From Macrosoma leucophasiata (Eukaryota > Arthropoda > Insecta > Lepidoptera > Hedylidae): 64,000 nt of DNA. The position numbers and the translations under genes are program-made. Under the pieces are notes generated by a model. The model saw only the letters and a program-made list of their open reading frames with translations, had not been told where the DNA came from and made no database searches. Of this stretch, positions 1 to 10,675 are shown in pieces; the first letter of the stretch is position 1, and each line of letters opens with the position of its first letter. The stretch lies in the NCBI GenBank assembly GCA_036365455.1, contig JAWQUS010000004.1, positions 8,563,501 to 8,627,500 of the forward strand, given 5' to 3'.

Positions 1-256
1 TCCTAAAGTTAGCCTTTGTTCCCTCCAGCAAGTGCTGAATACAATTTAAAACTGTTTACAGCATATCACGGGTAACAGAAAGATCGCAAATATATTTGAA
101 CCATAACTTTATATGGTTACCTTCAGTCTGCTTTCATTTCCAGCCAAGTTTGTTGGTTTATTATATACCTAAGTGTCTATAATCATACCAAAATTTTTTG
201 TACTCGTACATATTAATTATTATTATTACCTTTCGTCAGCACGGGGTCCAATTTGA

Positions 257-326
257 ACACCGGACCTTTGTCAGGCTTGCGCGGGGACCCCCATGTCCCC
301 GCGCAAGCCTGACAAAGGTCCGGTGT
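257..326. repeat. perfect 32-bp GC-rich palindrome
   Basis: Arms 257-288 and 295-326 are exact reverse complements around the 6-base loop at 289-294. The arms are GC-rich in an AT-rich setting and would fold into a very stable hairpin. No gene or terminator role is evident. Confidence 0.9.
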
Positions 327-469
327 CCAACACATAGAGGCCCTTTCAAGAATTTTGTTCGACTTTGTAATCGGTTATATTCGGCGGGACCTCTCTCTGA
401 CTGCATAAATGTCACACTACACAACAGTCAACACACAAAGACAGACCCCGCAGAATACATGAGACTATT

Positions 470-870
470 GTAAATAAATGACTTGCCAAACTTTGGGCTA
501 TGTGGGTGAACTAGGGGAACTAGCTGGCTTGGAGTGAGATCCGGCACCTGCCTATATTCAACATCTTACATTATTGAATCCTACTTTAGGCAGGTGGTTA
601 TTCGCCTCTCCTTGGTGGCCCCCCATTATTATTATTATTATTCACTCATTTTTTTTCTTATTTAGTATTTTTTACATACTTAAGTAGTTATAAAAAAAAC
701 AAATATATATAAAAAAAAAAAATAATAGTGCGCTGCCGGCAGCGGGAACAGGGTCCAAGCTGTCGGTGCTTAGGGTCACAGAGACAGGAACCTCCTCGCT
801 ATACGTCCCGTGCCGATGAGTGCCGCCTTCTGTATCAGACCCTTGATCCAATCCCTTATTATTATTATTA
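470..870. repeat. two (ATT)n-ended repeat fragments
   Basis: Two moderately GC-rich blocks (about 480-640 and 725-870) each end in a run of TTA triplets. Triplet tails of this kind are typical of 3' ends of non-LTR elements. Neither block has a coding frame. Assignment to a LINE 3' end is inferred from the tails only. Confidence 0.4.
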
Positions 871-1104
871 AGTAAACCTTGCTTTTTATGATGTTTTCAT
901 TCCATAACAAAAAATGAGCAAACTCGGAATTAAATAAATCTTCTAATTATTATTACCTACTTTAGGATTGTTGAGAGCGCGTTTAACTCTTTTACTTTTG
1001 TACACATGCAACACGTTAAATTGAAGACTCGTTGTCTTCGATTTAACTTATATTAAATTAATAGAATAAGTGATATTTGATATTTTCGTGTTTTTTTTTT
1101 TTTT

Positions 1105-1388
1105 TATGTAATGGAAGTGGTAAACAAGCATGCAGTTCACATTGATGTTAAGTGATGACTGCAGCCTATAGACACCCACACAAAGACCAAGGTCAAAATG
1201 CAGATGCGTTACCACTTCTGAGGCCTAAGGTCTTATGCCTCTGTGCCGGAAATTACAGGGCCGTACATTACCACCTGACCGGAACACGATAGTGTTGAAC
1301 ACTACCATTTAGCGGCAAGTATATTAGGTAATGCGGTGGTGCCTACGCCCGCGAGCTCCGTCACTGGAGCTCTACCACCAGTAAAAAT
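1105..1388 (+). repeat. repeat family B, near full-length copy
   Basis: Family B is a ~270-bp non-coding repeat found about 20 times in this window. Diagnostic blocks are CAAGCATGCAGTTCACATTG at one end, a middle containing ATGCAGATGCGTT and CACGATAGTGTTGAACACTA, and the far end GAGCTCCGTCACTGGAGCTC followed by TACCACCAGTA. The last blocks are short inverted repeats. An A-rich stretch often adjoins the GCATGC end. Class (SINE-like or MITE) is not resolved. This copy is used as the local reference; 'plus' means GCATGCAG-first. Confidence 0.8.
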
Positions 1389-1814
1389 AGTAATAGTAAT
1401 AGTAATACCAGTAATATGTTACATCATAATAAAACTTTACACTATTTTTCGAGTAAGGATAGGCACAGGCGAATGTGTACGATGCACACGAAATAACTGT
1501 CAAAATGGTTCATTTGATTCACCTACAGATTTATTCCATTTTTTGTCTTTGAGTCACTTTAAGGGTAATTTTTATTAAGATTTAGGGGAATAGTTTACAT
1601 TTAGATGAAAGCCTCAACAACATCTGCCGGGACCATTAATTGGCCGTGGCCTGTCTACTTGCCAGACATAAAAAGACACTAATAGCGCTTTCACGTAGCA
1701 TAAATATCGTTTTGGTCCTATGCAGGATCCGTCCCAATTACTGGGGTATTTCTGTGTGCGTGTTAACACGAGCATACTGTTTTTTATGCATGAAGTGGTA
1801 AGCAAGTACCTACA

Positions 1815-2160
1815 GTTCAGTAGCGTAGGCGTTCAACACTATCGTGTTCTGGTAAGATGGGCATGTATGGCCCCGTAATAACCAGACAATAACTAAGGTC
1901 TCAGGGCAGAGCAGTGGCAATGCATCTACATTTTGACTTCTGGCCTTTGTGTGGGTGTCTATAGGCTGCTGTCATTACTTAACATCAATGTGAACTGCAT
2001 GAACTGTTTTTTATGCATGAAGTGTTAAGCAAGTTCCTACAGCTCACATTGACGGTATGTAAATACGGTAGCGCTGTAGCCTATAAACGTATTATGTATA
2101 CCGACGCGTCATAAACTCCATTTATGACGCGTTGCAACTACTGAGGTCTAATTGTTTTAT
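1815..2160 (-). repeat. family B copy plus a second fragment
   Basis: 1818-2000 matches family B in minus orientation (TAGCGTAGGCGTTCAACACT through ACATCAATGTGAACTGCATG). It is followed at about 2015-2160 by a diverged plus-oriented fragment starting GTTAAGCAAGTTCCTACAG. The second fragment runs directly into the tRNA-like array. Confidence 0.65.
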
Positions 2161-2231
2161 ATTATTTCGCATTAACACATGCTTGTGAAATATATTTTTT
2201 TTTATTTTTAAAGAAATGAAAGAAAAATTTG

Positions 2232-2305
2232 ACTTCAGGCGAGGCTCGAACTCGCGACCTACTGGGAATCTAGTCCAGCCGCTCTTCCAATTGAGCTACT
2301 GAAGC
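2232..2305 (-). pseudogene. tRNA-Tyr-like sequence, array copy 1
   Basis: A 74-nt cloverleaf can be drawn: acceptor GCTTCAG with CTGAAGT (one G-T pair), D stem GCTC/GAGC, T arm GCGAG-TTCGAGC-CTCGC, and variable bases AGGTC. The A-box-like TAGCTCAATTGG and B-box-like GTTCGAGCC are present, and a T-run follows. The anticodon stem GCTGG/CCAGT encloses 9 bases (ACTAGATTC) instead of 7, so it is probably not a working tRNA. Similarity to tRNA-Tyr rests on the GGACT..AGAT..AGGTCGC pattern. Confidence 0.7.
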
Positions 2306-2574
2306 CCTGCCCGATTTGTCGAATTTTTCCTTCACATCTATTGCATTGGTTTATGGTACCAGTAGCGCCATCTATTACCAACTATGCTAGTTAGGCAACC
2401 GATATAATAGACTTTCCAGTTTATTGAATATCGTAAAGAAGTCGCTTTTACCCTTAATAATTGTTTTATATTATTTCTAACCTAACTAACTAGCATAGTT
2501 GGTAATAGATGGCGCTACTGGTACCATAAACCAATGCAATAGATGTGAAGGAAAAATTCGACAAATCGGGCAGG

Positions 2575-2648
2575 GCTTCAGTAGCTCAATTGGAAGAGCG
2601 GCTGGACTAGATTCCCAGTAGGTCGCGAGTTCGAGCCTCGCCTGAAGT
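2575..2648 (+). pseudogene. tRNA-Tyr-like sequence, array copy 2
   Basis: Same 74-nt sequence as the copy at 2232-2305, in direct orientation, with the same 9-base anticodon loop. It is followed by CAAATTTTTC, a usable RNA polymerase III stop. Confidence 0.7.
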
Positions 2649-2882
2649 CAAATTTTTCTTTCATTTCTTTAAAAATAAAAAAAATATATTTCACAAGCAT
2701 GTGTTAATGCGAAATAATATAAAACAATTATTAAGGGTAAAAGCGACTTCTTTACGATATTCAATAAACTGGAAAGTCTATTATATCGGTTGCCTAACTA
2801 GCATAGTTGGTAATAGATGGCGCTACTGGTACCATAAACCAATGCAATAGATGTGAAGGAAAAATTCGACAAATCGGGCAGG

Positions 2883-2956
2883 GCTTCAGTAGCTCAATTG
2901 GAAGAGCGGCTGGACTAGATTCCCAGTAGGTCGCGAGTTCGAGCCTCGCCTGAAGT
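2883..2956 (+). pseudogene. tRNA-Tyr-like sequence, array copy 3
   Basis: Identical tRNA-like core to copy 2, one repeat period downstream. A and B boxes and the T-run are kept; the anticodon loop is again 9 bases. Confidence 0.7.
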
Positions 2957-3192
2957 CAAATTTTTCTTTCATTTCTTTAAAAATAAAAAAAATATATATT
3001 TCACAAGCATGTGTTAATGCGAAATAATATAAAACAATTATTAAGGGTAAAAGCGACTTCTTTACGATATTCAATAAACTGGAAAGTCTATTATATCGGT
3101 TGCCTAACTAGCATAGTTGGTAATAGATGGCGCTACTGGTACCATAAACCAATGCAATAGATGTGAAGGAAAAATTCGACAAATCGGGCAGG

Positions 3193-3266
3193 GCTTCAGT
3201 AGCTCAATTGGAAGAGCGGCTGGACTAGATTCCCAGTAGGTCGCGAGTTCGAGCCTCGCCTGAAGT
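3193..3266 (+). pseudogene. tRNA-Tyr-like sequence, array copy 4
   Basis: Fourth copy, in the truncated last unit. The core is unchanged from copies 2 and 3; the unit's right half is replaced by a family B fragment after about 3305. Confidence 0.7.
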
Positions 3267-3435
3267 CAAATTTTTCTTTCATTTCTTTAAAAATAAAAAA
3301 AATATACTGAGGTCTAGGTTGTTATATCACTGTGCCAAAAATTACAGGCCCGTACATTACCACCTGACCTAGGAATTAAAGACGTCACTCAGGATAACCA
3401 GTCTAGGACTGGTTAATAGATTGGTTAGAAAAAAC

Positions 3436-3557
3436 GGAAAGAAAAATTTGATTTCGGACAGGAATCAAACCTGCGACCACAGGATAACCAGTCTAACTGG
3501 ACTGGTTATCCTGCGGTTGCAGGTTCGATTCTTACCCGGAGTCAAATTTTTCTTTCC
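3436..3557. repeat. tRNA-3'-half palindrome
   Basis: Arms 3436-3493 and 3499-3557 are imperfect reverse complements (~58 bp) with a 5-base loop. The right arm looks like the 3' half of a tRNA (GCAGGTTCGATTC B box) and ends with the same GTCAAATTTTTCTTTC tail as the array at 2152-3305. The two loci therefore share ancestry or target context. Confidence 0.75.
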
Positions 3558-3559
3558 AT

Positions 3560-3945
3560 TTTTTCTTTAATTTATAATATTACCGTCATCATGTCATCAG
3601 TCACCGTCACCGTCAACAGTTAATTTTAAAATGTTTCAGTCGGTTCCACGTTGTATGTTGTGTTAGACTAACATTGTTCAGTTAACATTGTACATTGTTG
3701 TATGAGCAATTTCATAATTCACATAATCACGACAACAAACCCATCTCATCGAGAAAACAAGTCCATTTAATCGCAAACGACGCGTCGGCGTTGTTCGATA
3801 TAATTGAACTGTCGGTCGGTCTGTACTTAATTTTTAAGGTCAAAAAACTTTAATAGGTATGACTTTATGTTTAATCTTGGCGAAAAAGCGTTTCCATCAA
3901 CTTAAAATGGAGTTTCAGTAGTGGTTGCGAAATGCTATGTAACTT
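3560..3945. other. no recognised feature
   Basis: AT-rich single-copy-looking DNA with no credible ORF, exon or repeat that I can name. Confidence 0.5.
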
Positions 3946-3947
3946 TA

Positions 3948-4140
3948 TGCCTATAATCCTCAAAAAGGTTGGCAGACGTAAATGCATGCACGCCAAACTC
4001 CGTGAGTGGCACTAGGAAACTGAAATAGAAAATGGAAAAAAGCCAATAGCATTTGCCTCCTCTACTGTGTTATTAAATAGAACCCAGGACCCAAGCGTAG
4101 CAGTAATAGCTACGAACTACTAGACTACTGAGGTAATTAA
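3948..4140 (-). mobile_element. SINE A, degenerate minus copy
   Basis: SINE A is a tRNA-derived family (reference copy at 46151-46480). This copy keeps the body (AAATGCATGCA, AAATGGAAAAAAGCC) and the tRNA-like head read on minus (CTACTAGACTACTGAGG), with many substitutions. Confidence 0.6.
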
Positions 4141-4163
4141 CTAACTACTGATTACTAATTGGT

Positions 4164-4385
4164 AGTAGAGTTTCAGTGTAGGAGCTCGAGGGCGTAGCCT
4201 CCAGTAGCGTAGGCGTTCAGCACTATCGTGTTCTGGTAAGATGGGCATGTATGGCCCCGTAATAACCAGACAATAACTAAGGTAAGGGCAGAGCAGTGGC
4301 AACGCATCTGCATTTTGACTTCTGGCCTTGTGTGGGTGTCTATAGGCTGTTGTCATTACTTAACATCAATGTGAACTGCATGATT
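4164..4385 (-). repeat. family B copy
   Basis: Minus-oriented family B copy running from the AGGAGCTCGAGGGCGTAG end to ACATCAATGTGAACTGCATG. It lacks about 50 bp in the centre relative to the copy at 1105-1388. Confidence 0.75.
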
Positions 4386-4389
4386 GTTT

Positions 4390-5090
4390 GCCACATATCT
4401 ATCAATACATAAAAAAAATAACACAACTACTCAATTAGTATTCTATATAAAAAAAAACCAATGGACGAATCAATATCAAAAATTTTCAGCACCATTAGTA
4501 GTAGTAACTTATCTGTATTTTTTATTATGTTGCAATTAAAAAATATAGTAAATTCACACCTAACTGTTAATTAATCCGTCACGTCCTCAGAAGTCAATGA
4601 TTGAATATTTCGGACTCAATATGCCCATGTACCATTTGAAACAATAGATTCACCTTGGCATTATGCGTAGCCATGCAGTATTGGTCACAGAGTAATGATA
4701 CGTAGACGCTAGCTTTCATATATGTTTTATGAGAGCTGCTAGTTATTTTTTTTTTTATAGAAATCACTTTACTACAGGAATTTTTGATTGAATGTCTACA
4801 TTAAAGGCCAAATGTGTATCAGTCAAATCTATGAATATACTACCACTTTGGTAATAATGTCTGCTCGAGACCACGAAAGCCGAAAAGTGATCGAAACGTC
4901 GGGTTTGATTTTAAATAATAATTTTAGTTCAATAAACGCGAGATAGATCGGAAATCTAGTTTTGTTTCAATGAGTGTAACTCGCGAAAACCTAAAAACAT
5001 ATTAAGGTAATTAATGTACCTAATTATGCACCCAAAGGACTGCATGGTTCGAGAACACAGGTTTTATTACCATTTATCGTCAGTAAGGTT
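4390..5090. other. mostly unrecognised; possible element tail
   Basis: No gene seen. Around 4860-4950 is a short block with GATCGAAACGTCGGG followed by an AATAAACG-containing stretch. It resembles the end of an unclassified dispersed element, but I cannot assign it. Confidence 0.3.
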
Positions 5091-5095
5091 AGGTG

Positions 5096-5335
5096 TTCAG
5101 GCCATAGGCGCCACCGCATTACCTAATCTATCTGACGACAAAAATGGTAGTGTTGCTGTTGTTCAATGCACTATCGTGTTCCGGTGAGATAGTAATGCTT
5201 GGCCCCGTAACTATCACAGAGACGTACCAATTTAAATATCAGCTTACAACGCATCTGCATTTAGACTCTGGTTTTAATATAGATTTATAGAGGCCGCAGT
5301 CATTACTTAAAATCCAAGTGAGCTGTTACATAAAA
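5096..5335 (-). repeat. family B copy, diverged
   Basis: Minus family B copy: GGCGCCACCGCATTACCTAA, CACTATCGTGTTCCGGTGAG and CAACGCATCTGCATTTAGAC are all recognisable. Divergence suggests an older insertion. Confidence 0.65.
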
Positions 5336-5339
5336 AGCC

Positions 5340-7570
5340 AAAAGATATAACTTAAACTTCTTTCACGGGAACTCTATCTGAATAGGTGCGGTCATAATAT
5401 TTGCATTAAATAAGTGTATAACTTTATTTCCGTTACAGTTTATAAATATCACACAACGCTTCAGAGAACCAGTTATTTAACATATACTCACCTGAATATA
5501 TTGAGTGTCAATGCTAAACGTCTTATTTTTGGCAAACAAGAACGCGAGTGTAAGAAAGAAAAGGTTTTCATCAGCTTGTCCCTGTACGTATGAGAATAAA
5601 TGTTTATCATAATCCGGTTACAGTTGTTTATGTGTGGTATGGCAGAGATTACATTATGTGTTTAATATATACCGTAATTCACTTCAGAACGAAATCCATT
5701 TATTGTTTAGCTACCATTAAAATACATTATAAATGGAACATATTTTTTTACTTAAATTGATCCTACAGCGGACAAAGTGACAAATAAAAAATACTAAGTT
5801 TTCATCAGCATATCCCCGTCCTAGACAAGTATAATTTGATTTATGTATTGCTGAGATTACATACTTGTCATATTTAATCTCATGCATAATTAGTTGATTC
5901 ATTCGATACATCATTAACTAATTACTTGTGCGATTAATATTAAGCTGCTTGTGTAACTTTCGTCACAGAATACTCTATAAATTAAACTTTGTTTGGTTTA
6001 TTAGTTCTTAAACTATCAGAAGAAATAACAAAAGCTTTGCCCACCTTATGACCTTTTGTCCTCAACTTTCATCGCCATCTTTCCATTCAATATTGTTTGA
6101 CGCATGCAATAATTAAATGCGCCAATGAACGCAACATACCCGATCCTAGCACGACCTGCACGACTGAAAATGGCGAACTTTTCGGTTGTAACAAATCAGT
6201 TAATTGTTAATTGCATTTGATGATTCGATAAACAGTTAGAAAAAAATAAAGATAATATTTTTATTTCGAATGGATCTTTACAGATAATTTAAAACGTCTA
6301 TAAAATCATAAATTACCTAGAGTGAATAACTATTACATATGTAAAAGTAAAAACATAAATTAATATATATATTTTTTTACTTTTAAAATTATTTATTCAT
6401 ATAGTACAAATATTTTTTATAAAAAATTTAAACAAACTATCTTGGAATAAATAAATAAAGCAGTTATGTACATCATCAAATCCACATCGCCGTCGTACTG
6501 CGGCAAAGAATATAAAATAATAAATTAATCATAGTAAAATTAAAATAGAACTTAGTAAAAATATTATTGTCACCAAATATTTCAATTCCTTCAATGATGA
6601 TAATGATAAATGAAGAAAAAGGAAAACTTATTCGTCTATATATATATTGCTTCGCATAGTGAATTAATATGTTACCCGTCTCTATGTGTAACATTATCTG
6701 TATTATTTAAAGTTGCTGCTTATTCACAAAATGCCCGCCCACTGCGCTATGCGCTGACCGCAAGTACATGGCGCGGCGAGAGCTTTGATAGCTAATAGAG
6801 AGATGTTATCGGACATATTATGAAACTGAATATAAAAAATCCTTGCCCAAGAAGAAATGGAAATTCGAGGGTTTCTAAGCCAGATATTGTACAACACAAC
6901 AAGTCGTAAGTATGCTTATGAACTTGTCATGTGTGAGTATAAACTTGGGGAACTGGCGTACTGTGAAAATTGCAAATAAGCATTCACTTTTGTGGTAAGT
7001 GAATACTACGGCATATAGGTATATTAACTTTTACCAATACCAACGTAAGAGCTCGCAAAGTAAACATCTGATTCTGTGCTTAGATGACAGGGCCTACATC
7101 ATTATCATCTAACTGGGAAGTGATATCACTGTCACTGATTATTATACAATTTTATATTTAGCTAGATCCTTTCTATATCAAATATGTCCTTGAGCTCCGT
7201 CCCTGAAGCCATATAACAAGCAAAGTTCATGAGAAACTTTAGATTGCTGTCAATAATTTGGAAGCGGTTAACAAGCAGGTGGTCAGTGAACAATTGCTTG
7301 GTGATCGAGTGGGGTACACCCGTTTGGCAACTTTTGTTTTCATCGTGCGGTGGCCTCCGATGCGTAACATAATCGTCTGGACCACGGTCATCGGTTAAAT
7401 TGGCCGTCGTTAACTGTTATTATAATGTTCGGACACATGTTTCGGCGTTTGTGCTTTGTTTAGCTATTATATTATTCAGCTGTCGGTGGTCGGAATGGTA
7501 CGGTAAGTAAGTTATATTGGCTTTCGAAAGTGTAGTTTTCAGTAGTGTAGTTATTAGCTCCAGACACATT
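5340..7570. other. 2.2 kb with no recognised gene
   Basis: AT-rich DNA. Open frames are short and low-complexity. A GC-richer block at about 6730-6790 has no clear repeat match or exon signals. Confidence 0.5.
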
Positions 7571-7571
7571 T

Positions 7572-7775
7572 TTTGTAAATATTATAATAATAATAATAAT
7601 ACTCTTTATTGTACACTCAACAGAATCACAAAACAGAAATAATACATGGACAGTAAATACAACGGGCGGCCTTATCGCTGTCAGCGATTTCTTCCAGGCA
7701 ACCATAATTTAACAGAAATGCGCTTAGGAAGAAGTAGGGGTGTACAAATTAAAGCTAAGAAAAAAAAAAAAAAAA
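7572..7775 (-). repeat. LINE-like 3' end with (TTA)n tail
   Basis: Begins with six ATA/ATT triplets then TACTCTTTATTGTACACTCA and a GC-richer stretch (GGCGGCCTTATCGCTGTCAG). Read on minus this is a non-coding tail ending in triplets, a pattern typical of non-LTR 3' ends. No RT frame is attached. Confidence 0.45.
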
Positions 7776-8340
7776 TAATAAGTACATGCTAAAATTAAAC
7801 ATTGTGTGACATGACAATGATAGAATAGCGGTGAAGGGAAAAATACATAATAAGAAAAATAAATACAGTGACAACAGTTGAGACAAAATTAATCAAAAGA
7901 TAGATAGTGGTCCCTGACCGGGGACTTAAATGATGATAAAGTATAAATAAAAGTGAAAAATATATTTATTTTGATCCGTGCCCAATGTCGGTTATCGGGA
8001 TTCATTAACTACAGTTATCTACTACGGTAGAGTGACCGCGCGAAAAATTATATAAGAGTATTATGAGCTTTTACTGGCTATGAAAATATATAAAAAAATG
8101 TTTGAGTTATTCAACAACAAGACAGTTAATTTGGTATATCAGACTATAGTTTGTATTTTTTATTTTCTTATTACAAAATTTAATCTTAATGAGCAAATTG
8201 TCTATGGCCGCCGGATAGACAGACAAGGAACGTAAAAGGATTCGGTTTTATCCATTTTAGGTATGGACTCCTAAAAGCCCATAAAGTCCAACAGCTATTA
8301 CACTAGTAGCGATATTATATCAGGGCGTACATGATTAATG
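7776..8340. other. no recognised feature
   Basis: AT-rich, with an A-run at the left edge. Nothing that can be supported as a gene or repeat. Confidence 0.4.
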
Positions 8341-8360
8341 AAGCGCGCGAGCGTGTCGTA

Positions 8361-8404
8361 CTTGCGCAACACATTGGCAGCCTTGTGAAGGACGCGCGTG
8401 CGCA
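8361..8404. promoter_or_regulatory. GC-rich motif block shared with CPR-5 intron
   Basis: Contains CTTGCGCAAC, then CTTGTGAAGGA and CGCGCGTGCGCA. The same order CTTGCGCAAC ... CTTGTCAAGGA + CACGCGTGCGCA recurs at 36503-36572 in the first intron of CPR-5. Here it lies 3.3 kb upstream of CPR-1, the paralogue closest to CPR-5. It could be a shared enhancer or an unrecognised repeat. Confidence 0.35.
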
Positions 8405-8477
8405 ACTCGGGAAAATACCCGTCGCGCATTTTCATACTCTGTGCCGTTAGTTTTGCTTCGATCACACCTAGTCAACT

Positions 8478-8612
8478 CAGCAGTCTACAGATACATTTCA
8501 AATCCTTTTCTAACTTTAACAGATTTCTGTAAGTTAGAGAAGGATGTGAACAATACACTGTGTTACAATAACTTTAACAAATGTTTTGGTGCAACTCAGA
8601 CTTGGTGATGCG
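8478..8612. repeat. small MITE-like repeat
   Basis: Shares CTAACTTTAACA.ATTTCT.TAAGTTAGAGAA (with small changes) with the element at 16442-16605. Internal inverted repeats TAACTTTAACA and its complement suggest a fold-back element. Confidence 0.4.
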
Positions 8613-8740
8613 ATTATCTGATTATCTGGTTTTTGAAGTCAGTAATATTTTTGTAACAAGTTTTCAGTGATTTAGTCGTAGTCGCAATAGTTGTTTTGAT
8701 TTGAACTGACCCGTAACATAGTACGAGGATGTCTCCTGTA

Positions 8741-9082
8741 CTATATCAAACAGTTTACTACCAATATAAAACTCCAAATGAATTTTAACCATAAATAAAT
8801 CGGCATTCGTTCTGAAACAGCATACACGAATGTCGTGTGGTCGTTTTGTGAAGCATTGTCTGGCGTGAATATGTATTTCACGTCCCCATGAATTGTAGCG
8901 AGTGTTGAGACACCGGCCCAGTTAGTCATAAGTGGCGACCTTCCGCTTCGTATTTCGCCATATCTTTGTCCTTTACATGCTTCGTAAATCTTACATAATG
9001 TTGAATCATTATTTACTAGGGGTGTCTGAAATCTGAATAAGATTTCTTTGTCATTATCTAATACGGTAGGGCCTAAGTCCAT
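8741..9082 (-). CDS. unrecognised 113-codon ORF
   Basis: An open frame with ATG at 9080-9082 and an in-frame stop just upstream. The product has balanced composition (runs such as TLCKIYEACKGQRYGE and FTPDNASQNDHTTFVYA) and a hydrophobic C-terminal stretch (IYLWLKFIWSFILVVNC) that could be a membrane segment or chance translation of AT-rich DNA. I do not recognise a family. No TATA box, poly(A) signal or flanking splice sites stand out. It could be an exon of an unseen gene, a fragment of a mobile element, or a chance ORF. Low confidence. Confidence 0.25.
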   Translation of the reverse strand: MDLGPTVLDNDKEILFRFQTPLVNNDSTLCKIYEACKGQRYGEIRSGRSPLMTNWAGVSTLATIHGDVKYIFTPDNASQNDHTTFVYAVSERMPIYLWLKFIWSFILVVNCLI

Positions 9083-9159
9083 CACCCCTCTCAATGGGGC
9101 TTTACCCTAAGAAAAGTCACCACCTTCGGCCAAACCTTTGGTTTTGGCCAAAATATAAA

Positions 9160-9405
9160 TGGTAGAGCTCCAGTGACGGAGCTCGTGGGCGTAGGCCCCA
9201 CCGCAATACTTAATATACTTGCCGCTAAATTATATTGTTCAACACTATCGTATCCCTGTCAGGTGGTAATTTAAGTCCCGGTAATTTTCGGCACAGATAC
9301 ATAACACCTTGGGCCTCAGGAGTCCCAATGCATCTACATTGAAATCTTACTACTTACCATCAATGTAAACTGTATGCTTATTTGCTACTTCATGACGTAA
9401 AAAAA
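9160..9405 (-). repeat. family B copy
   Basis: Minus copy beginning GGTAGAGCTCCAGTGACGGA and ending ACCATCAATGTAAACTGTATG, with a shortened centre. Confidence 0.75.
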
Positions 9406-9409
9406 TAGG

Positions 9410-10135
9410 CCGAATTTAGGCCAATCCCGAAAATTTCGAGCAGGCTCCGAAAATAATTGAAAAGCGGTATATTATTGTATTAGTGTATCACGTAATTACC
9501 TAGGTAATTGTCATCAAAATTGACTAACCTTATTTTGCAGAGAGTCAGAGAGTATCCAGATTAATACAACACTATTTCATACCTCTTCCTAGAACTTTGG
9601 GAAAACAGACATGAAGTTACGATATTTTCAATTTAGGTAATCGGATGTTGGGAGATCCCAACATCCGCAGCATGCAAGCATGGACGAAAAATGTTTACAA
9701 GTAATCATTCATTTGTTAAGTTTAAACTGGAAGGTCATAAAATACTTACGTTTAATTTATTAAAAAAAAATAATTATATACATCCGTGGTAATTACTAAA
9801 CATAAAGTAAATTGGATCATTCACACTAAACATTAGAATAATGAGACAAGTTTACATTTCTCAACGATAATGGCCAATAAATTTATAAAAGTGTGTTCTT
9901 GTAGAAGTGAATCAGTTGTTTCGTAAATTATTCGTTTCACGCGTGAGGAGCAAGTTTTAAATGGCCACACGTACAGAGCGCACAAACTAGATCACTTGCT
10001 CTCTTTAAACAAATTTACATATTATAACATTTGAATTTATTTGAAGGTCCATCAATGACATTTGTATCTAAAGATTTCTAAATAGAAATAAATTGGTAAT
10101 AGCTAGAACTAGATATAGTACGTACATTATAATTT
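9410..10135. other. no recognised feature
   Basis: AT-rich DNA without a credible ORF, splice-flanked exon or named repeat. An interrupted short palindrome sits near 9650-9670 (GGATGTTGGGAGATCCCAAC). Confidence 0.4.
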
Positions 10136-10137
10136 TT

Positions 10138-10435
10138 TTTTATGTAAGGAAGGTGACAAACAAGCATGCTGATCACATTGATGTTAAGTGATGACTGCAG
10201 CCTATAGATATCCATCCAAAAACCAGAGGTCAAAATACAAATGCGTTGCCACCCGCTACCCCCGAGACATAAGTTGTTATGTCTCTGCGAAAGTTATTAC
10301 GGGGCCACATAGTACCTTCTAACAGGAACACGATAGTGCTGAAAACTACCATTTGGAGGCGGATAGATTAGGTAATGAGGTAATGCCTACGCTCTCGAGC
10401 TCCTGCACTGGAACTCTTCCTCCAGTAAAATTAAG
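10138..10435 (+). repeat. family B copy
   Basis: Near full-length plus copy (AAGCATGCTGATCACATTGA to CTCCTGCACTGGAACTCTTC). Confidence 0.75.
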
Positions 10436-10439
10436 AATG

Positions 10440-10675
10440 TAGAATTTAGGTAAATATCGTAATCCACCAGATAGTGCTAGTGGAGGAATCCACTAAACTA
10501 CCTCATTTTGGTAATAAACTTACCTAGTAGGTATTCACGTTCATAATAACTCACCATAACCATTAGCGTGTATGGTTGATATTTTACGCGTATAAAAGCC
10601 GACGTGCGAATCGGACTGGGTTGTATAGGGTTCCGTACGGTACAATTAAGAGATTGCCTATATTGCTCTTAATAC
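10440..10675. other. no clear feature; repeat debris
   Basis: Contains GTGCGAATCGGACTGGGTTG and AGGGTTCCGTACGG, short matches to a dispersed block also seen near 47800-47850. Otherwise nothing. Confidence 0.35.

Larger units (their letters stand above)
2152..3305. repeat. head-to-head/tandem array of ~308-bp tRNA-like units
   Basis: One inverted unit (2152-2477) abuts direct units beginning at 2490, 2798 and 3108, giving periods of 308 and 310 bp; the last unit is cut short near 3305. Units are nearly identical and each contains the same 74-bp tRNA-like sequence plus an AT-rich flank beginning CTAGCATAGTTGGTAATAG. The inverted first unit and the second form a large palindrome centred near 2483. 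The high identity implies recent amplification. On the right it joins a family B fragment (about 3306-3372). Confidence 0.9.

Noticed and set aside
2152..3305. CRISPR-like array
   Set aside because: Units are 308 bp with no short repeat/variable spacer pattern, and this is animal DNA.
4855..4950. Hammerhead-type ribozyme suggested by GATCGAAACGTC
   Set aside because: No CTGANGA box or three-stem fold could be drawn around it.
6725..6795. Possible coding exon in a GC-richer block
   Set aside because: No splice-site pair or peptide resemblance to any known family.
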